A program made the position numbers and the translations under genes. 45,291 nt of DNA from a virus. The notes below the pieces were generated by a model that searched no databases, was not told the origin of the DNA, and saw nothing but the letters and a program-made list of their open reading frames with translations. Below are positions 1 to 6,775 of the stretch, one piece after another; position 1 is the first letter of the stretch, and the number at the start of each line of letters is the position of its first letter. Location of the stretch: IMG/VR virus record IMGVR_UViG_3300031227_000098, positions 1 to 45,291 of that record; one strand, written 5' to 3'.

Positions 1-119
1 TGTTCATCCATTAACTCTTGCAATTCTTTAACCGTCATTCCTTCTTCTAATGGTTCAAAAAAGTAGACTCTTTCGCCTTCTGTTTCAAAATACTTTTTAG
101 TTACTTTTGTGATTTTCAT
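1..119 (-). CDS. Hypothetical protein, 3' end cut by window edge
   Basis: An open frame starts at an ATG at 119 with a GGAGGG Shine-Dalgarno nine bases upstream and runs off the left edge, giving 39 visible codons that begin MKITKVTKKYFETEGERV. The visible part is charged, with a Glu-rich end (PLEEGMTVKELQELMDE), and has no signal or membrane segment. I do not recognise a family. It is the last visible gene of the leftward transcription unit, and the spacing and ribosome site match its neighbours, which supports it as real. Function unknown. Confidence 0.65.
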   Translation of the reverse strand, partial: MKITKVTKKYFETEGERVYFFEPLEEGMTVKELQELMDE

Positions 120-164
120 AGTAAAATACCCTCCAAACATCCATTGTTTTTAATCGTTTCTTGT

Positions 165-305
165 TTATTTTGGTCGGTTTTCATAAGCAGTTGCTACCTC
201 CTTCATTTTTGCGGCAACTTCCAGTGCTTTCAAAGCGCTAAGAATAGCCATTTTTTTAGGACCGTCTTTTTCTGGCACTACAATTTCTACTCTAATCTTT
301 GGCAT
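165..305 (-). CDS. Small hypothetical protein (46 aa)
   Basis: Translation from the ATG at 305 gives 46 residues beginning [18 protein letters not shown] and ending YENRPK. The site GAAAGGAG lies just upstream, inside the 3' end of the methyltransferase gene, so the two genes overlap by 14 bases and are probably translationally coupled. The predicted pattern is one beta strand followed by a long amphipathic helix (residues 18-40). No catalytic motif is visible and no family is recognised. Confidence 0.6.
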   Translation of the reverse strand: MPKIRVEIVVPEKDGPKKMAILSALKALEVAAKMKEVATAYENRPK

Positions 306-1044
306 TGATTTTCTCCTTTCTCCATATACCTTTTTCGATTTGTTTCATTCCTTTCATCGCTTTCTCAAGTGGAATGATTGGCTTGAGGTGTATATCAATT
401 TCTTTGGCCTGGGGATTGAAAGGACTACTTTCAACAATCCGACCACCTACTTGAAGGCGCTCTATTAAATACCCCAAAAGAGTATGATATTGGGGGATGT
501 GTTCCAGAACATCCTGTAGTATAATTATACTATATTCGTGTCGTATACATTTAATAGGGTTTATCTCACCTTTTGTAGAGGGTAAAATAGGACGCGCAAA
601 TCTAGTAGGGGCGTGACGTTGGATTCTAAAATTAATAAAGGCATTTTCAAGCATGTTGACCTCTAAATAATCCACCCTGATTCCGCATTTTGATAGAGTA
701 AGCACATTGTTTCCTATACCCGCCCCAAAGTCTAAGACATAATCTCTTGGAGTAACAAAGTCCAACTTGTGCCAATAGGGATGAGACGCATTCGCAAAGA
801 GATACCCGTAACTGCATCGGTAAAACCACAACAGCTCTCGTTCGTCTTGTGGGGAATGCCAACGAAATTCACTCTTAAAATGAGTCTCCGGGTCTCTCAA
901 TACACGTTTTATAACCTGTTCTTCTGAGAGACCAGTGAATGCTACAAGATCATCAATGATTGAATTAAAATCTGGCTCTGATTTCATTCGCTCGATTATA
1001 CCCGTGTATAATGCAGCGTGTTCAAGTTCAACTATCTTTTTCAT
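292..1044 (-). CDS. SAM-dependent class I methyltransferase
   Basis: The C-terminal two-thirds is a Rossmann methyltransferase. Motif I is [11 protein letters not shown] (about residues 103-113), an acidic strand end follows (DYLEVN), and a motif IV/post-IV region reads [12 protein letters not shown]. The first 100 residues are helical, Trp- and Arg-rich, and unrecognised. I chose the ATG at 1044 because GGAGGG sits five bases upstream; an in-frame start at 1101 has no such site. The gene overlaps the deformylase end by 17 bases. The acceptor is unknown. The DVLEH signature is common in methyltransferases acting on small molecules, lipids or glycans, and the GT2 fusion protein at the other edge carries a similar domain, so surface modification is one guess. 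Confidence 0.85.
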   Translation of the reverse strand: MKKIVELEHAALYTGIIERMKSEPDFNSIIDDLVAFTGLSEEQVIKRVLRDPETHFKSEFRWHSPQDERELLWFYRCSYGYLFANASHPYWHKLDFVTPRDYVLDFGAGIGNNVLTLSKCGIRVDYLEVNMLENAFINFRIQRHAPTRFARPILPSTKGEINPIKCIRHEYSIIILQDVLEHIPQYHTLLGYLIERLQVGGRIVESSPFNPQAKEIDIHLKPIIPLEKAMKGMKQIEKGIWRKEKINAKD

Positions 1045-1603
1045 TAACACCCTCCGGCTGTTTAATTTTGTCAATACAACATTTCTTATATTTTTTGCCA
1101 CTTCCGCATGGGCACGGGCTATTGCGGCCTACCCTCTTTTCAGGAAAATAACGGCGCTGTAGATTTAGGACACCGTTCATATGATCGATCTCATGCTGTA
1201 CAATTATTGCAGCAAGTCCTGAAAACTCCAGGGTGTCCATGCCTTTGGGGCTAATAGTACGAATGGTTATGTTATGAAACCTTCTTGTCTGAGACCAGAC
1301 GTTAGGTATTGATAAGCACCCTTCGCGAGGGACAATGACCGGAGAAGAAGTCGCGACAATAGCCGGGTTCACCAATACATATTCTTTACCCTCTAGTATG
1401 AACCAGGCCATGCGTAACCGGATACCTATTTGAATAGCAGCTAACCCTATACCAGTTACCCAAGCTGTTTTGGTTGACTCCTTTAAGCGTTCGATAAGAT
1501 TTAATTTCTTTATCTCGTCCCAAGAGGTAGGCTTGCTCATCTTATGTAAGACTTCCATGTCTGTTATGATAGGGTCTATTTTTAAACCTTTTCCCCAAGC
1601 CAT
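1028..1603 (-). CDS. def: Peptide deformylase with C-terminal SEC-C zinc motif
   Basis: This 191-aa protein has all three deformylase signatures: GIGLAAIQ (residues 51-58), EGCLS (94-98, metal-binding Cys) and HEIDH (137-141, metal-binding His pair and catalytic Glu). It should remove the formyl group from nascent proteins. After the catalytic domain comes [18 protein letters not shown] (159-176), the SEC-C motif known from the SecA C-terminus, which binds zinc. The start at 1603 is set by AAAGGAGGGG seven bases upstream; a longer frame to 1642 lacks a site. Phage deformylases are known. The SEC-C tail replacing the usual C-terminal helix is unusual and could aid ribosome docking (inference). 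Confidence 0.93.
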   Translation of the reverse strand: MAWGKGLKIDPIITDMEVLHKMSKPTSWDEIKKLNLIERLKESTKTAWVTGIGLAAIQIGIRLRMAWFILEGKEYVLVNPAIVATSSPVIVPREGCLSIPNVWSQTRRFHNITIRTISPKGMDTLEFSGLAAIIVQHEIDHMNGVLNLQRRYFPEKRVGRNSPCPCGSGKKYKKCCIDKIKQPEGVNEKDS

Positions 1604-1604
1604 T

Positions 1605-2057
1605 TTATTCCCCTCCTTTAATAGACATACAGCGCCAACCATAATGTGCGATTAGAACCGCATCACTGGTAGCTTTATTAAACATCTTAGTTTCGTGTTC
1701 TGAAGGATAGATTCTTTTAGCGTGATCGTATAGCCGCTGCTTGTCACCCCCGGAAAAGACACCAATAGCATTTTGCCACACCTGGGGACGTATAATGTGA
1801 AGGTCATTCCCGGAAAGAATAACCGCACATTCAACCGCCTCAGCCCACCTACCAAAAGTAAATGCGCTTACTACTCCCATATGCGGGGACGCGGTTACTC
1901 TTTCAATAAAATATGTGGGTGCAAAAACCGCATTATTTATTCCTATTCTTCGACAGTTTTCTATGCTTCCACTAAAAGAATCTACCTTAACTAATCTGCC
2001 GTCTTGAATATGCGCTACCCCTCCGGTCTTGCCTGGATCTATTCCGATAATATACAT
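1605..2057 (-). CDS. RuvC-like Holliday junction resolvase (RNase H fold)
   Basis: The 150-aa protein opens with [13 protein letters not shown], the RuvC-type first strand with Asp7. Glu52 follows in YFIERV and Asp132 in [12 protein letters not shown], matching the order and spacing of the acidic active site in RuvC and related phage resolvases. It is slightly shorter than bacterial RuvC (about 170 aa). The role is probably resolving branched DNA from replication and recombination before packaging. The site GGAGGATGACCC precedes the ATG. The gene overlaps its upstream neighbour by 19 bases, and its stop nearly touches the deformylase start, so it belongs to the replication operon. Confidence 0.88.
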   Translation of the reverse strand: MYIIGIDPGKTGGVAHIQDGRLVKVDSFSGSIENCRRIGINNAVFAPTYFIERVTASPHMGVVSAFTFGRWAEAVECAVILSGNDLHIIRPQVWQNAIGVFSGGDKQRLYDHAKRIYPSEHETKMFNKATSDAVLIAHYGWRCMSIKGGE

Positions 2058-2290
2058 GGGTCATCCTCCAGTTCTTTACTATATACTAGCCACTCAGGAA
2101 CATATAATTTACTCATGCCTTTTGTTTCTAAGACAATATCTATTTGAGATTTAGGCAGCCATATTGGCCGTAGTTTATCATCAAGAAACATAACGGCCAA
2201 CTTTGTTTCTTTGACAATAGCAACCCTCATTTTTATTGGCTCATTTTCGGGTCCTTCGTAAGGACAATCGTCATAATCTGAGAGACTCAT
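2039..2290 (-). CDS. Small hypothetical protein of the replication module
   Basis: An 83-aa acidic protein (starts MSLSDYDDCPYEGPENEP). It has an apparent small beta-rich core (RVAIVKETKLAVMFLDDKLRPIWLPKSQIDI) of the kind seen in short phage proteins encoded beside DNA polymerase. It has no catalytic motif. It sits three bases downstream of the polymerase gene and overlaps the RuvC-like gene, so it is probably co-translated with them. An accessory role to polymerase or resolvase is possible but unsupported by sequence. Confidence 0.72.
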   Translation of the reverse strand: MSLSDYDDCPYEGPENEPIKMRVAIVKETKLAVMFLDDKLRPIWLPKSQIDIVLETKGMSKLYVPEWLVYSKELEDDPCILSE

Positions 2291-2293
2291 AGT

Positions 2294-4261
2294 TTATCCT
2301 TTCTTATATCTTGGGGCTACGAAACCTTCGGCTACAATAGGGCAACCTCTGCCCCATTCGGGTATTTCGCACATCAAGGCTATCATTTCCCCTATTTTTC
2401 GCTCTCCAAGGGGCCTCTCAGACACGATCTCGTCGTGAGTGTGCATCAGGACTGGGAATCCGGCTCTTTCCAACCTGGGCATGCTGTAGGCCATTATATC
2501 ACGTGCGACCGCTTGAGTGAAATTCTCGACCAATAAGCCCCCATATGTGTCTCTCCGGACCCATTGTGTATTAACTTCAGTCCGAAATGACATGCCCATA
2601 TTCCCAAATTTATTCTCTATTATCTCCGGGCCTATATAGGTGAGGGTCCTCCCAGAAGGAAGGCGGCAATACATAGCGTTATTTTCTTTTCGGTATACCC
2701 ATGAGACATATCTCAGAGTCATAATAGATCCGGGAGTGTGGAACGCATTTAACATTGTGCGCTCCATGTCATACCAAAAATTTCTGACTGCATAATAAGT
2801 AGTGCGATATAAGTCTATGATCCTTTCGGCTTCCGATTCAGAGACGTCTATACCATACCCCGCACACGTAGCCTTAAACTTAACGGATCCCATTCCGTAT
2901 CCACACCCAAGAATAGCCTGTTTTCCCAACTGTCTTTCGTTAGGATTATTTTTCTTAGTTAAAGAAGTATCACCATATATTCTCCGGGCCATCTTGACAT
3001 AGATATCCTCATCGGTTCCCCTGTCCGTTGCCCCGAATTCTTTAAGCCCCTGTTCTTCACCAGCAAGCCACATCACGACCCGGGCTTCTATAGCGCCGTA
3101 GTCTACGACATATAGTTCTTTGCCCGCCGCCGGCACAAACATTCCACGAATACATGCGGATAAAACATCCATAATTTTACCCGGGTATAGCATTTCAATG
3201 GCTGGGTATCCAAAGGTATCAATGTTCGTTATGGCTTTATCAGTATCAATTTTACCTTTAGGTAGATTTTGTAACTGAACAAGTTTACCACCCCACCGGC
3301 CGGTAGACGCGGCGTGATAGACGAAGTTGTCCCGCAACACGTTTTTATTGTCTACCGCTGCCACCAACTTTTTATACTTTGCCAAAGACGATTTACCCAA
3401 CTGTTGCCTGAGTCGGAGAATTCCAAGGTGCTTATTTTTAAGCACCCCACGGTTGATGGCCTGTGTGACAGTCCCTTTTGTAAGGTCAGGGAGGTCTGCC
3501 CCTTCTTCTTTAAGGAATTTAAGCATCGATTGTACTTGTGTTCCTTTTGTGACTTTTCCATTTGTAACTGTAACGAGTTCTTTATTGAGTGAATTAGTCT
3601 TATGTTCCAAGATGGATATGAATTTTTTAACTGTTGGCATGTCCACGTGCAGTCCCCGGGAGTTGATAAGTTGGTCGTAAAACCAAATTTCCTGCTCTTT
3701 TTCAGAAAGGTCCGGGAGTGCGTCATCAAGCTCTCGCTCGACTCGAACGTCTTGTTTACAATATTCATACAATAATTTAAGATGCTCGGGATCCTCATCA
3801 TAAATAATATCACCTTTTTTATTTGGAAGTGGTTTGGCCATTCTCAACATTATCTGACGGCCAACCTTGTCTTTACGATTCACTATCCCTAAAGCATCTG
3901 CCGCTTTCTCCAGGGCTTTAGGTAGCCCGTATGCACAGGCTTTTGCCTGGGTACACCGCCATCTTTTTAAGGGTATTGGCTCCCAGCCATGTCGCTTAAC
4001 CATTATGTTAGCCCAAATAGAGCGCTCAAAGAAGGCGCTGTGTGCTACAAAAATAACACTTGGATCGTGGACTAATATTTCCAAGGCGGTCGCACGCTTA
4101 GACATGGAGAGGTCATCTTCCGGCTTTAGCACTACCGGTTGATCGTCCATAGCGTAAGCAATACAGTGGATATGGGTACTGGGGTGCGCGGAATAAATCC
4201 ACGCACCCGATTCCCAAATATCCACATCTGATCTGGACTCGAAATCGATGTGGACTCTCAT
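2294..4261 (-). CDS. DNA polymerase, family A, with 3'-5' exonuclease domain
   Basis: A 655-aa replicative polymerase, close in size to T7 gp5 (704 aa). The N-terminal exonuclease shows Exo I DFES (residues 6-9), an Exo II-like stretch AHSAFFE (near 77; the usual Asn is Ser) and Exo III YCKQD. The polymerase domain shows motif A DYGAIEARVV (near 390), motif B RQLGKQAILGCGYG (near 445; Lys and Tyr present) and motif C HTHDE (near 610). No 5'-3' nuclease domain is present, as in phage enzymes. It is in one leftward operon with SSB, nuclease, helicase and primase. The modified Exo II site could weaken proofreading, but many phage enzymes vary here. Confidence 0.96.
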   Translation of the reverse strand: MRVHIDFESRSDVDIWESGAWIYSAHPSTHIHCIAYAMDDQPVVLKPEDDLSMSKRATALEILVHDPSVIFVAHSAFFERSIWANIMVKRHGWEPIPLKRWRCTQAKACAYGLPKALEKAADALGIVNRKDKVGRQIMLRMAKPLPNKKGDIIYDEDPEHLKLLYEYCKQDVRVERELDDALPDLSEKEQEIWFYDQLINSRGLHVDMPTVKKFISILEHKTNSLNKELVTVTNGKVTKGTQVQSMLKFLKEEGADLPDLTKGTVTQAINRGVLKNKHLGILRLRQQLGKSSLAKYKKLVAAVDNKNVLRDNFVYHAASTGRWGGKLVQLQNLPKGKIDTDKAITNIDTFGYPAIEMLYPGKIMDVLSACIRGMFVPAAGKELYVVDYGAIEARVVMWLAGEEQGLKEFGATDRGTDEDIYVKMARRIYGDTSLTKKNNPNERQLGKQAILGCGYGMGSVKFKATCAGYGIDVSESEAERIIDLYRTTYYAVRNFWYDMERTMLNAFHTPGSIMTLRYVSWVYRKENNAMYCRLPSGRTLTYIGPEIIENKFGNMGMSFRTEVNTQWVRRDTYGGLLVENFTQAVARDIMAYSMPRLERAGFPVLMHTHDEIVSERPLGERKIGEMIALMCEIPEWGRGCPIVAEGFVAPRYKKG

Positions 4262-4263
4262 AC

Positions 4264-4902
4264 TTATACCCCCGCGAACGGATCTGATGCAAACTTTGCT
4301 TTCTGCACCGGAGGTGTGGCCACCGGTGTTGCAGTGCTTGGCATCGCATCTTGTTGGACTTCGCCCTCATCTGGTATATCTAGGTCGCCGAACGCGTCAT
4401 CAACCTTAGTTCCAGCAGCGGAGAACGAAGTGTTTTCTCCGGTTTTCATAACGTGCTGAACGCCAACACTCACACTTTTCTTGGCTCCAAACTTATAGCC
4501 AAATACATCAATGTAAGCCAGGACGTTGCAGCCGGCATAAATCTCAGACGGCTCAATAGGTTGTTTATTCCTATTGACCACGCAAGGCTTACCGAAATCC
4601 GTCTTACGACTTACGTTTAAGACGAAGTGCCCAGCATACTCAGAACGATAGGTTTTGAATGCACCCACATCGTCCCCGTCCCTAAAGTTAGAAAAATGGG
4701 ACATAGCCTCTGCAAGATGCGCTTTACCAGCTATCGCGATGGCTTCTGTAGTGACAGCCTCTTTCAACCAACGCGCAAATTCCATGACTTTAGGGTCTGA
4801 TTTCGGAAACAGTATGGATAAAGAATATTTATTATACTGATCCGGCTTACTTAAATTTGGAAATGATGCTCTTCCTATTGGTGTTACTTTTGACATACTC
4901 AT
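4264..4902 (-). CDS. Single-stranded DNA-binding protein, Enc34/DUF2815 type
   Basis: The 212-aa sequence resembles the DUF2815 (Enc34 ssDNA-binding) family. It opens with a conserved GRASFPNL...NKYSLSILFPK strand pair, has a central FGKP...IYAGCNVLAYIDVFGY core (an OB-type fold in the family), then a low-complexity acidic and Pro/Ala-rich tail. The tail ends DPFAGV, a hydrophobic tip like the partner-recruiting ends of other SSBs. The last 21 coding bases differ by one base from the end of the unrelated gene ending at 18805. The start at 4902 follows AAGGAG by six bases. Upstream lie four 11-bp tandem repeats. Two bases separate it from the polymerase gene. Confidence 0.87.
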   Translation of the reverse strand: MSMSKVTPIGRASFPNLSKPDQYNKYSLSILFPKSDPKVMEFARWLKEAVTTEAIAIAGKAHLAEAMSHFSNFRDGDDVGAFKTYRSEYAGHFVLNVSRKTDFGKPCVVNRNKQPIEPSEIYAGCNVLAYIDVFGYKFGAKKSVSVGVQHVMKTGENTSFSAAGTKVDDAFGDLDIPDEGEVQQDAMPSTATPVATPPVQKAKFASDPFAGV

Positions 4903-4921
4903 GTTAGTCTCCTTATCTCTG

Positions 4922-4972
4922 TTCTATTGAAGTTCTATTGAAGTTCTATTGAAATTCTATTGAAGTTCTATA
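4922..4972. repeat. Tandem 11-bp direct repeats upstream of ssb
   Basis: The unit TTCTATTGAAG occurs four times head to tail (4922-4932, 4933-4943, 4944-4954 with one change, 4955-4965), followed by a partial fifth unit, TTCTATA. It lies in the 105-base gap between the DUF2800-type nuclease gene and the SSB gene. Regular 11-bp spacing places every unit on the same face of the helix, so it could be an iteron-like or operator site. A polymerase-slippage product is the alternative. Confidence 0.8.
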
Positions 4973-4994
4973 CAGTTTAAATTTATTTATGTGA

Positions 4995-5007
4995 TAAAGT
5001 CACCTCC
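4995..5007 (-). promoter_or_regulatory. Perfect Shine-Dalgarno with no start codon after it
   Basis: Directly after the stop of the DUF2800-type gene, the leftward strand reads AAGGAGGTGA, fully complementary to the 16S anti-Shine-Dalgarno end. No ATG, GTG or TTG follows within normal spacing, and the next frames close within the 11-bp repeats. It may be the remnant of a lost gene start or a ribosome standby site for the SSB message. Confidence 0.45.
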
Positions 5008-6183
5008 TTAATCTAATTGCACATCCTTAAAAACGTCTTGGACCTTACGGCTTATAAAGTCCTTTGCTTCTTTGGTCGGCACCAGCTTTAATTCGCCTTC
5101 CGGGATAAAGACAAAATCATTTAACTTTTCTTTACCCACGATCTTTTCAAGTTGCGCGGGCGTCCGCAACTTACGCTCCCCATAAAGATCGTCTCCGAGT
5201 TCGCCTCCAAACTCGTCTACTACCGCTTGCTCATCTTTGTACCTCCTTTGTTTTTTACCTTTGACTAAAGAATAGTTAGGAATATCCTCACCCTTAGACG
5301 CCAGGGTAAGCGCATACCCTTCCAAATTTCCTATGAAGCCCTTTATCACTTCAAGAGCCGGGAGTGCCCTTCCTATTTGTTCTGGAGAAAGCTCCGTTAT
5401 CTTAGGAAAAACACTTTCAATCTGTGGTGCTACTTCTTTAAGCTGGGTTACAAGACTGTTCTGTATGACAGGACAGCTACCCTGGGCCTTACAAAACCGG
5501 CACCAACTTCCAACTTGAAATATTGGATCTTTTACCCGGGTCAACCCAATCGCGGTCTTTAACTCCTTAATAAAAAGATCCATACGCGCCGGGGTAGTTT
5601 CCCACATCTTAATGAATTCTCCCTCTTTAGCCCGGGGCTGAATGATCCCTATAATTATACGCTTGATGAACATGCGCGCGGACAGGAAGGGCCGGATAGC
5701 GTAATACATACATTGCTTGTTTTCTTTCGGGTCTATAACAATACCCCTTCCCCCCTTCAGATCGAATACATATAGTGTGTCTGATGCCACAAACGCACAA
5801 TCTGTAGTACCTTTAGCTGCCTTATCAATCTCTGGAATCTGAAAACGGGATTCTATCTGAAGTGTCTTTTGGTCAAGTTCATGTTCCTTAAGTATACCGA
5901 GAATAGTATTACGGTACATACGCACCGCGAATGCAAAATCATCATTGACGGTGTATTCAATAGTCTCGTTATAGTTGTCCTGTACTTCTACAGTCTCGCC
6001 GATACACTCATAAGGATCCTTATTTTCTTTCAGGCATTTTGCTGCAAGACTATGGATCGCCAAACCTTCCAGTGCGGCTGGATTTGACGGCTCAATAAGG
6101 TCTATCTTCGCTTGTGCCTGAACACTCCCTGGACATGCAAAAAATCTTTCCGCCCCTGACGGACTAACAACTGAATGTCCCAT
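5008..6183 (-). CDS. DUF2800-type PD-(D/E)XK nuclease, Cas4/AddB-like
   Basis: The 391-aa protein has the PD-(D/E)XK nuclease core as GTTDCAFV (Asp near 128) followed by YVFDLKGG (Asp and Lys near 141-143). Four cysteines, one in FFACPGS near the N-terminus and three in WCRFCKAQGSC (near 228-237), are placed as in the iron-sulphur cluster of Cas4 and AddB nucleases. The family (DUF2800) typically lies next to DUF2815 SSB and a family A polymerase in phages, as here, and is presumed to process DNA ends in recombination. Tandem ATGs occur at 6186 and 6183. I prefer 6183, six bases from GGAGG. The gene overlaps or abuts its upstream neighbour's stop. Confidence 0.88.
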   Translation of the reverse strand: MGHSVVSPSGAERFFACPGSVQAQAKIDLIEPSNPAALEGLAIHSLAAKCLKENKDPYECIGETVEVQDNYNETIEYTVNDDFAFAVRMYRNTILGILKEHELDQKTLQIESRFQIPEIDKAAKGTTDCAFVASDTLYVFDLKGGRGIVIDPKENKQCMYYAIRPFLSARMFIKRIIIGIIQPRAKEGEFIKMWETTPARMDLFIKELKTAIGLTRVKDPIFQVGSWCRFCKAQGSCPVIQNSLVTQLKEVAPQIESVFPKITELSPEQIGRALPALEVIKGFIGNLEGYALTLASKGEDIPNYSLVKGKKQRRYKDEQAVVDEFGGELGDDLYGERKLRTPAQLEKIVGKEKLNDFVFIPEGELKLVPTKEAKDFISRKVQDVFKDVQLD

Positions 6184-6185
6184 CA

Positions 6186-6428
6186 TTATCCTCCCTTTTT
6201 ATCTGTTATTTCCATAGTTATACAGTTTAACTCAGGATGCAGTTGTTTAATCGCATATTTTTCTCGTATTTTCTCCCACCAATCTCGACGCTCTCTTCGT
6301 TTTTTGGCGGCAACAGCCCAAAAAGACTCCATAAGTAGGGCTGTTATTTCAGTTGGATCTCCTATACGAGCCAAAAGCTCCATTTCTTTCTCTGTTATAA
6401 CTGCCAATATTTTTTTCTCTTTTCCCAT
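6186..6428 (-). CDS. Small basic hypothetical protein (80 aa)
   Basis: A helical, charged protein with an Arg/Trp-rich middle (AAKKRRERRDWWEKIREKY) and a short beta-like C-terminus (ELNCITMEITDKKGG). GGGAGG precedes the ATG by eight bases. Its stop overlaps the first of the two ATGs of the DUF2800-type nuclease gene and its start meets the stop of the RyR-domain gene, so it is a tightly coupled member of the replication operon. The basic stretch would suit nucleic-acid or protein binding, but no family is recognised. Confidence 0.7.
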   Translation of the reverse strand: MGKEKKILAVITEKEMELLARIGDPTEITALLMESFWAVAAKKRRERRDWWEKIREKYAIKQLHPELNCITMEITDKKGG

Positions 6429-6775
6429 TATAGTGCCTCCCTTAAGCTATGGACTATCTGCCTGAAGATATAGTCCTTAGCCTGTTGTTGGACTGGTAGC
6501 TGTTTGAAAGGAACAAGACACGGATGTTTTTTCTTCTCTGGGTCCTTTACCGCACCATGTTTCCAGCCCTGTTTTATTTTAAGTGACATCCAATTTTCAT
6601 GTGAGGCTTCAGGACCCACATTTGGATTTTTAAGATGAAAAAATACTCCGTCTAACGCACTTTCCCTCTGCCATTCCGGCGCGGCATGCCAAGGTAACAC
6701 GGAATAATCGCCATGAGATTGGCAGTATGCCCTATTAACTGCGTGACAGACTTTAGCTATATTAAGTTCTGTCAT
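6428..6775 (-). CDS. RyR-domain protein
   Basis: The 115-aa protein matches the RyR repeat (ryanodine receptor repeat; also found alone in bacteria and phages). It has an N-terminal helix AKVCHAVNRAYCQSHGD, a Trp-containing turn PEWQRESALDGVFFHL, the stretch ASHENWMSLKIKQGWKHG, and the C-terminal helix QQQAKDYIFRQIVHSL. Such domains bind ligands or proteins; the phage role is not established. It overlaps the SNF2 helicase stop by four bases and lies between helicase and nuclease, so a replication or host-interaction function is plausible. Confidence 0.83.
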   Translation of the reverse strand: MTELNIAKVCHAVNRAYCQSHGDYSVLPWHAAPEWQRESALDGVFFHLKNPNVGPEASHENWMSLKIKQGWKHGAVKDPEKKKHPCLVPFKQLPVQQQAKDYIFRQIVHSLREAL

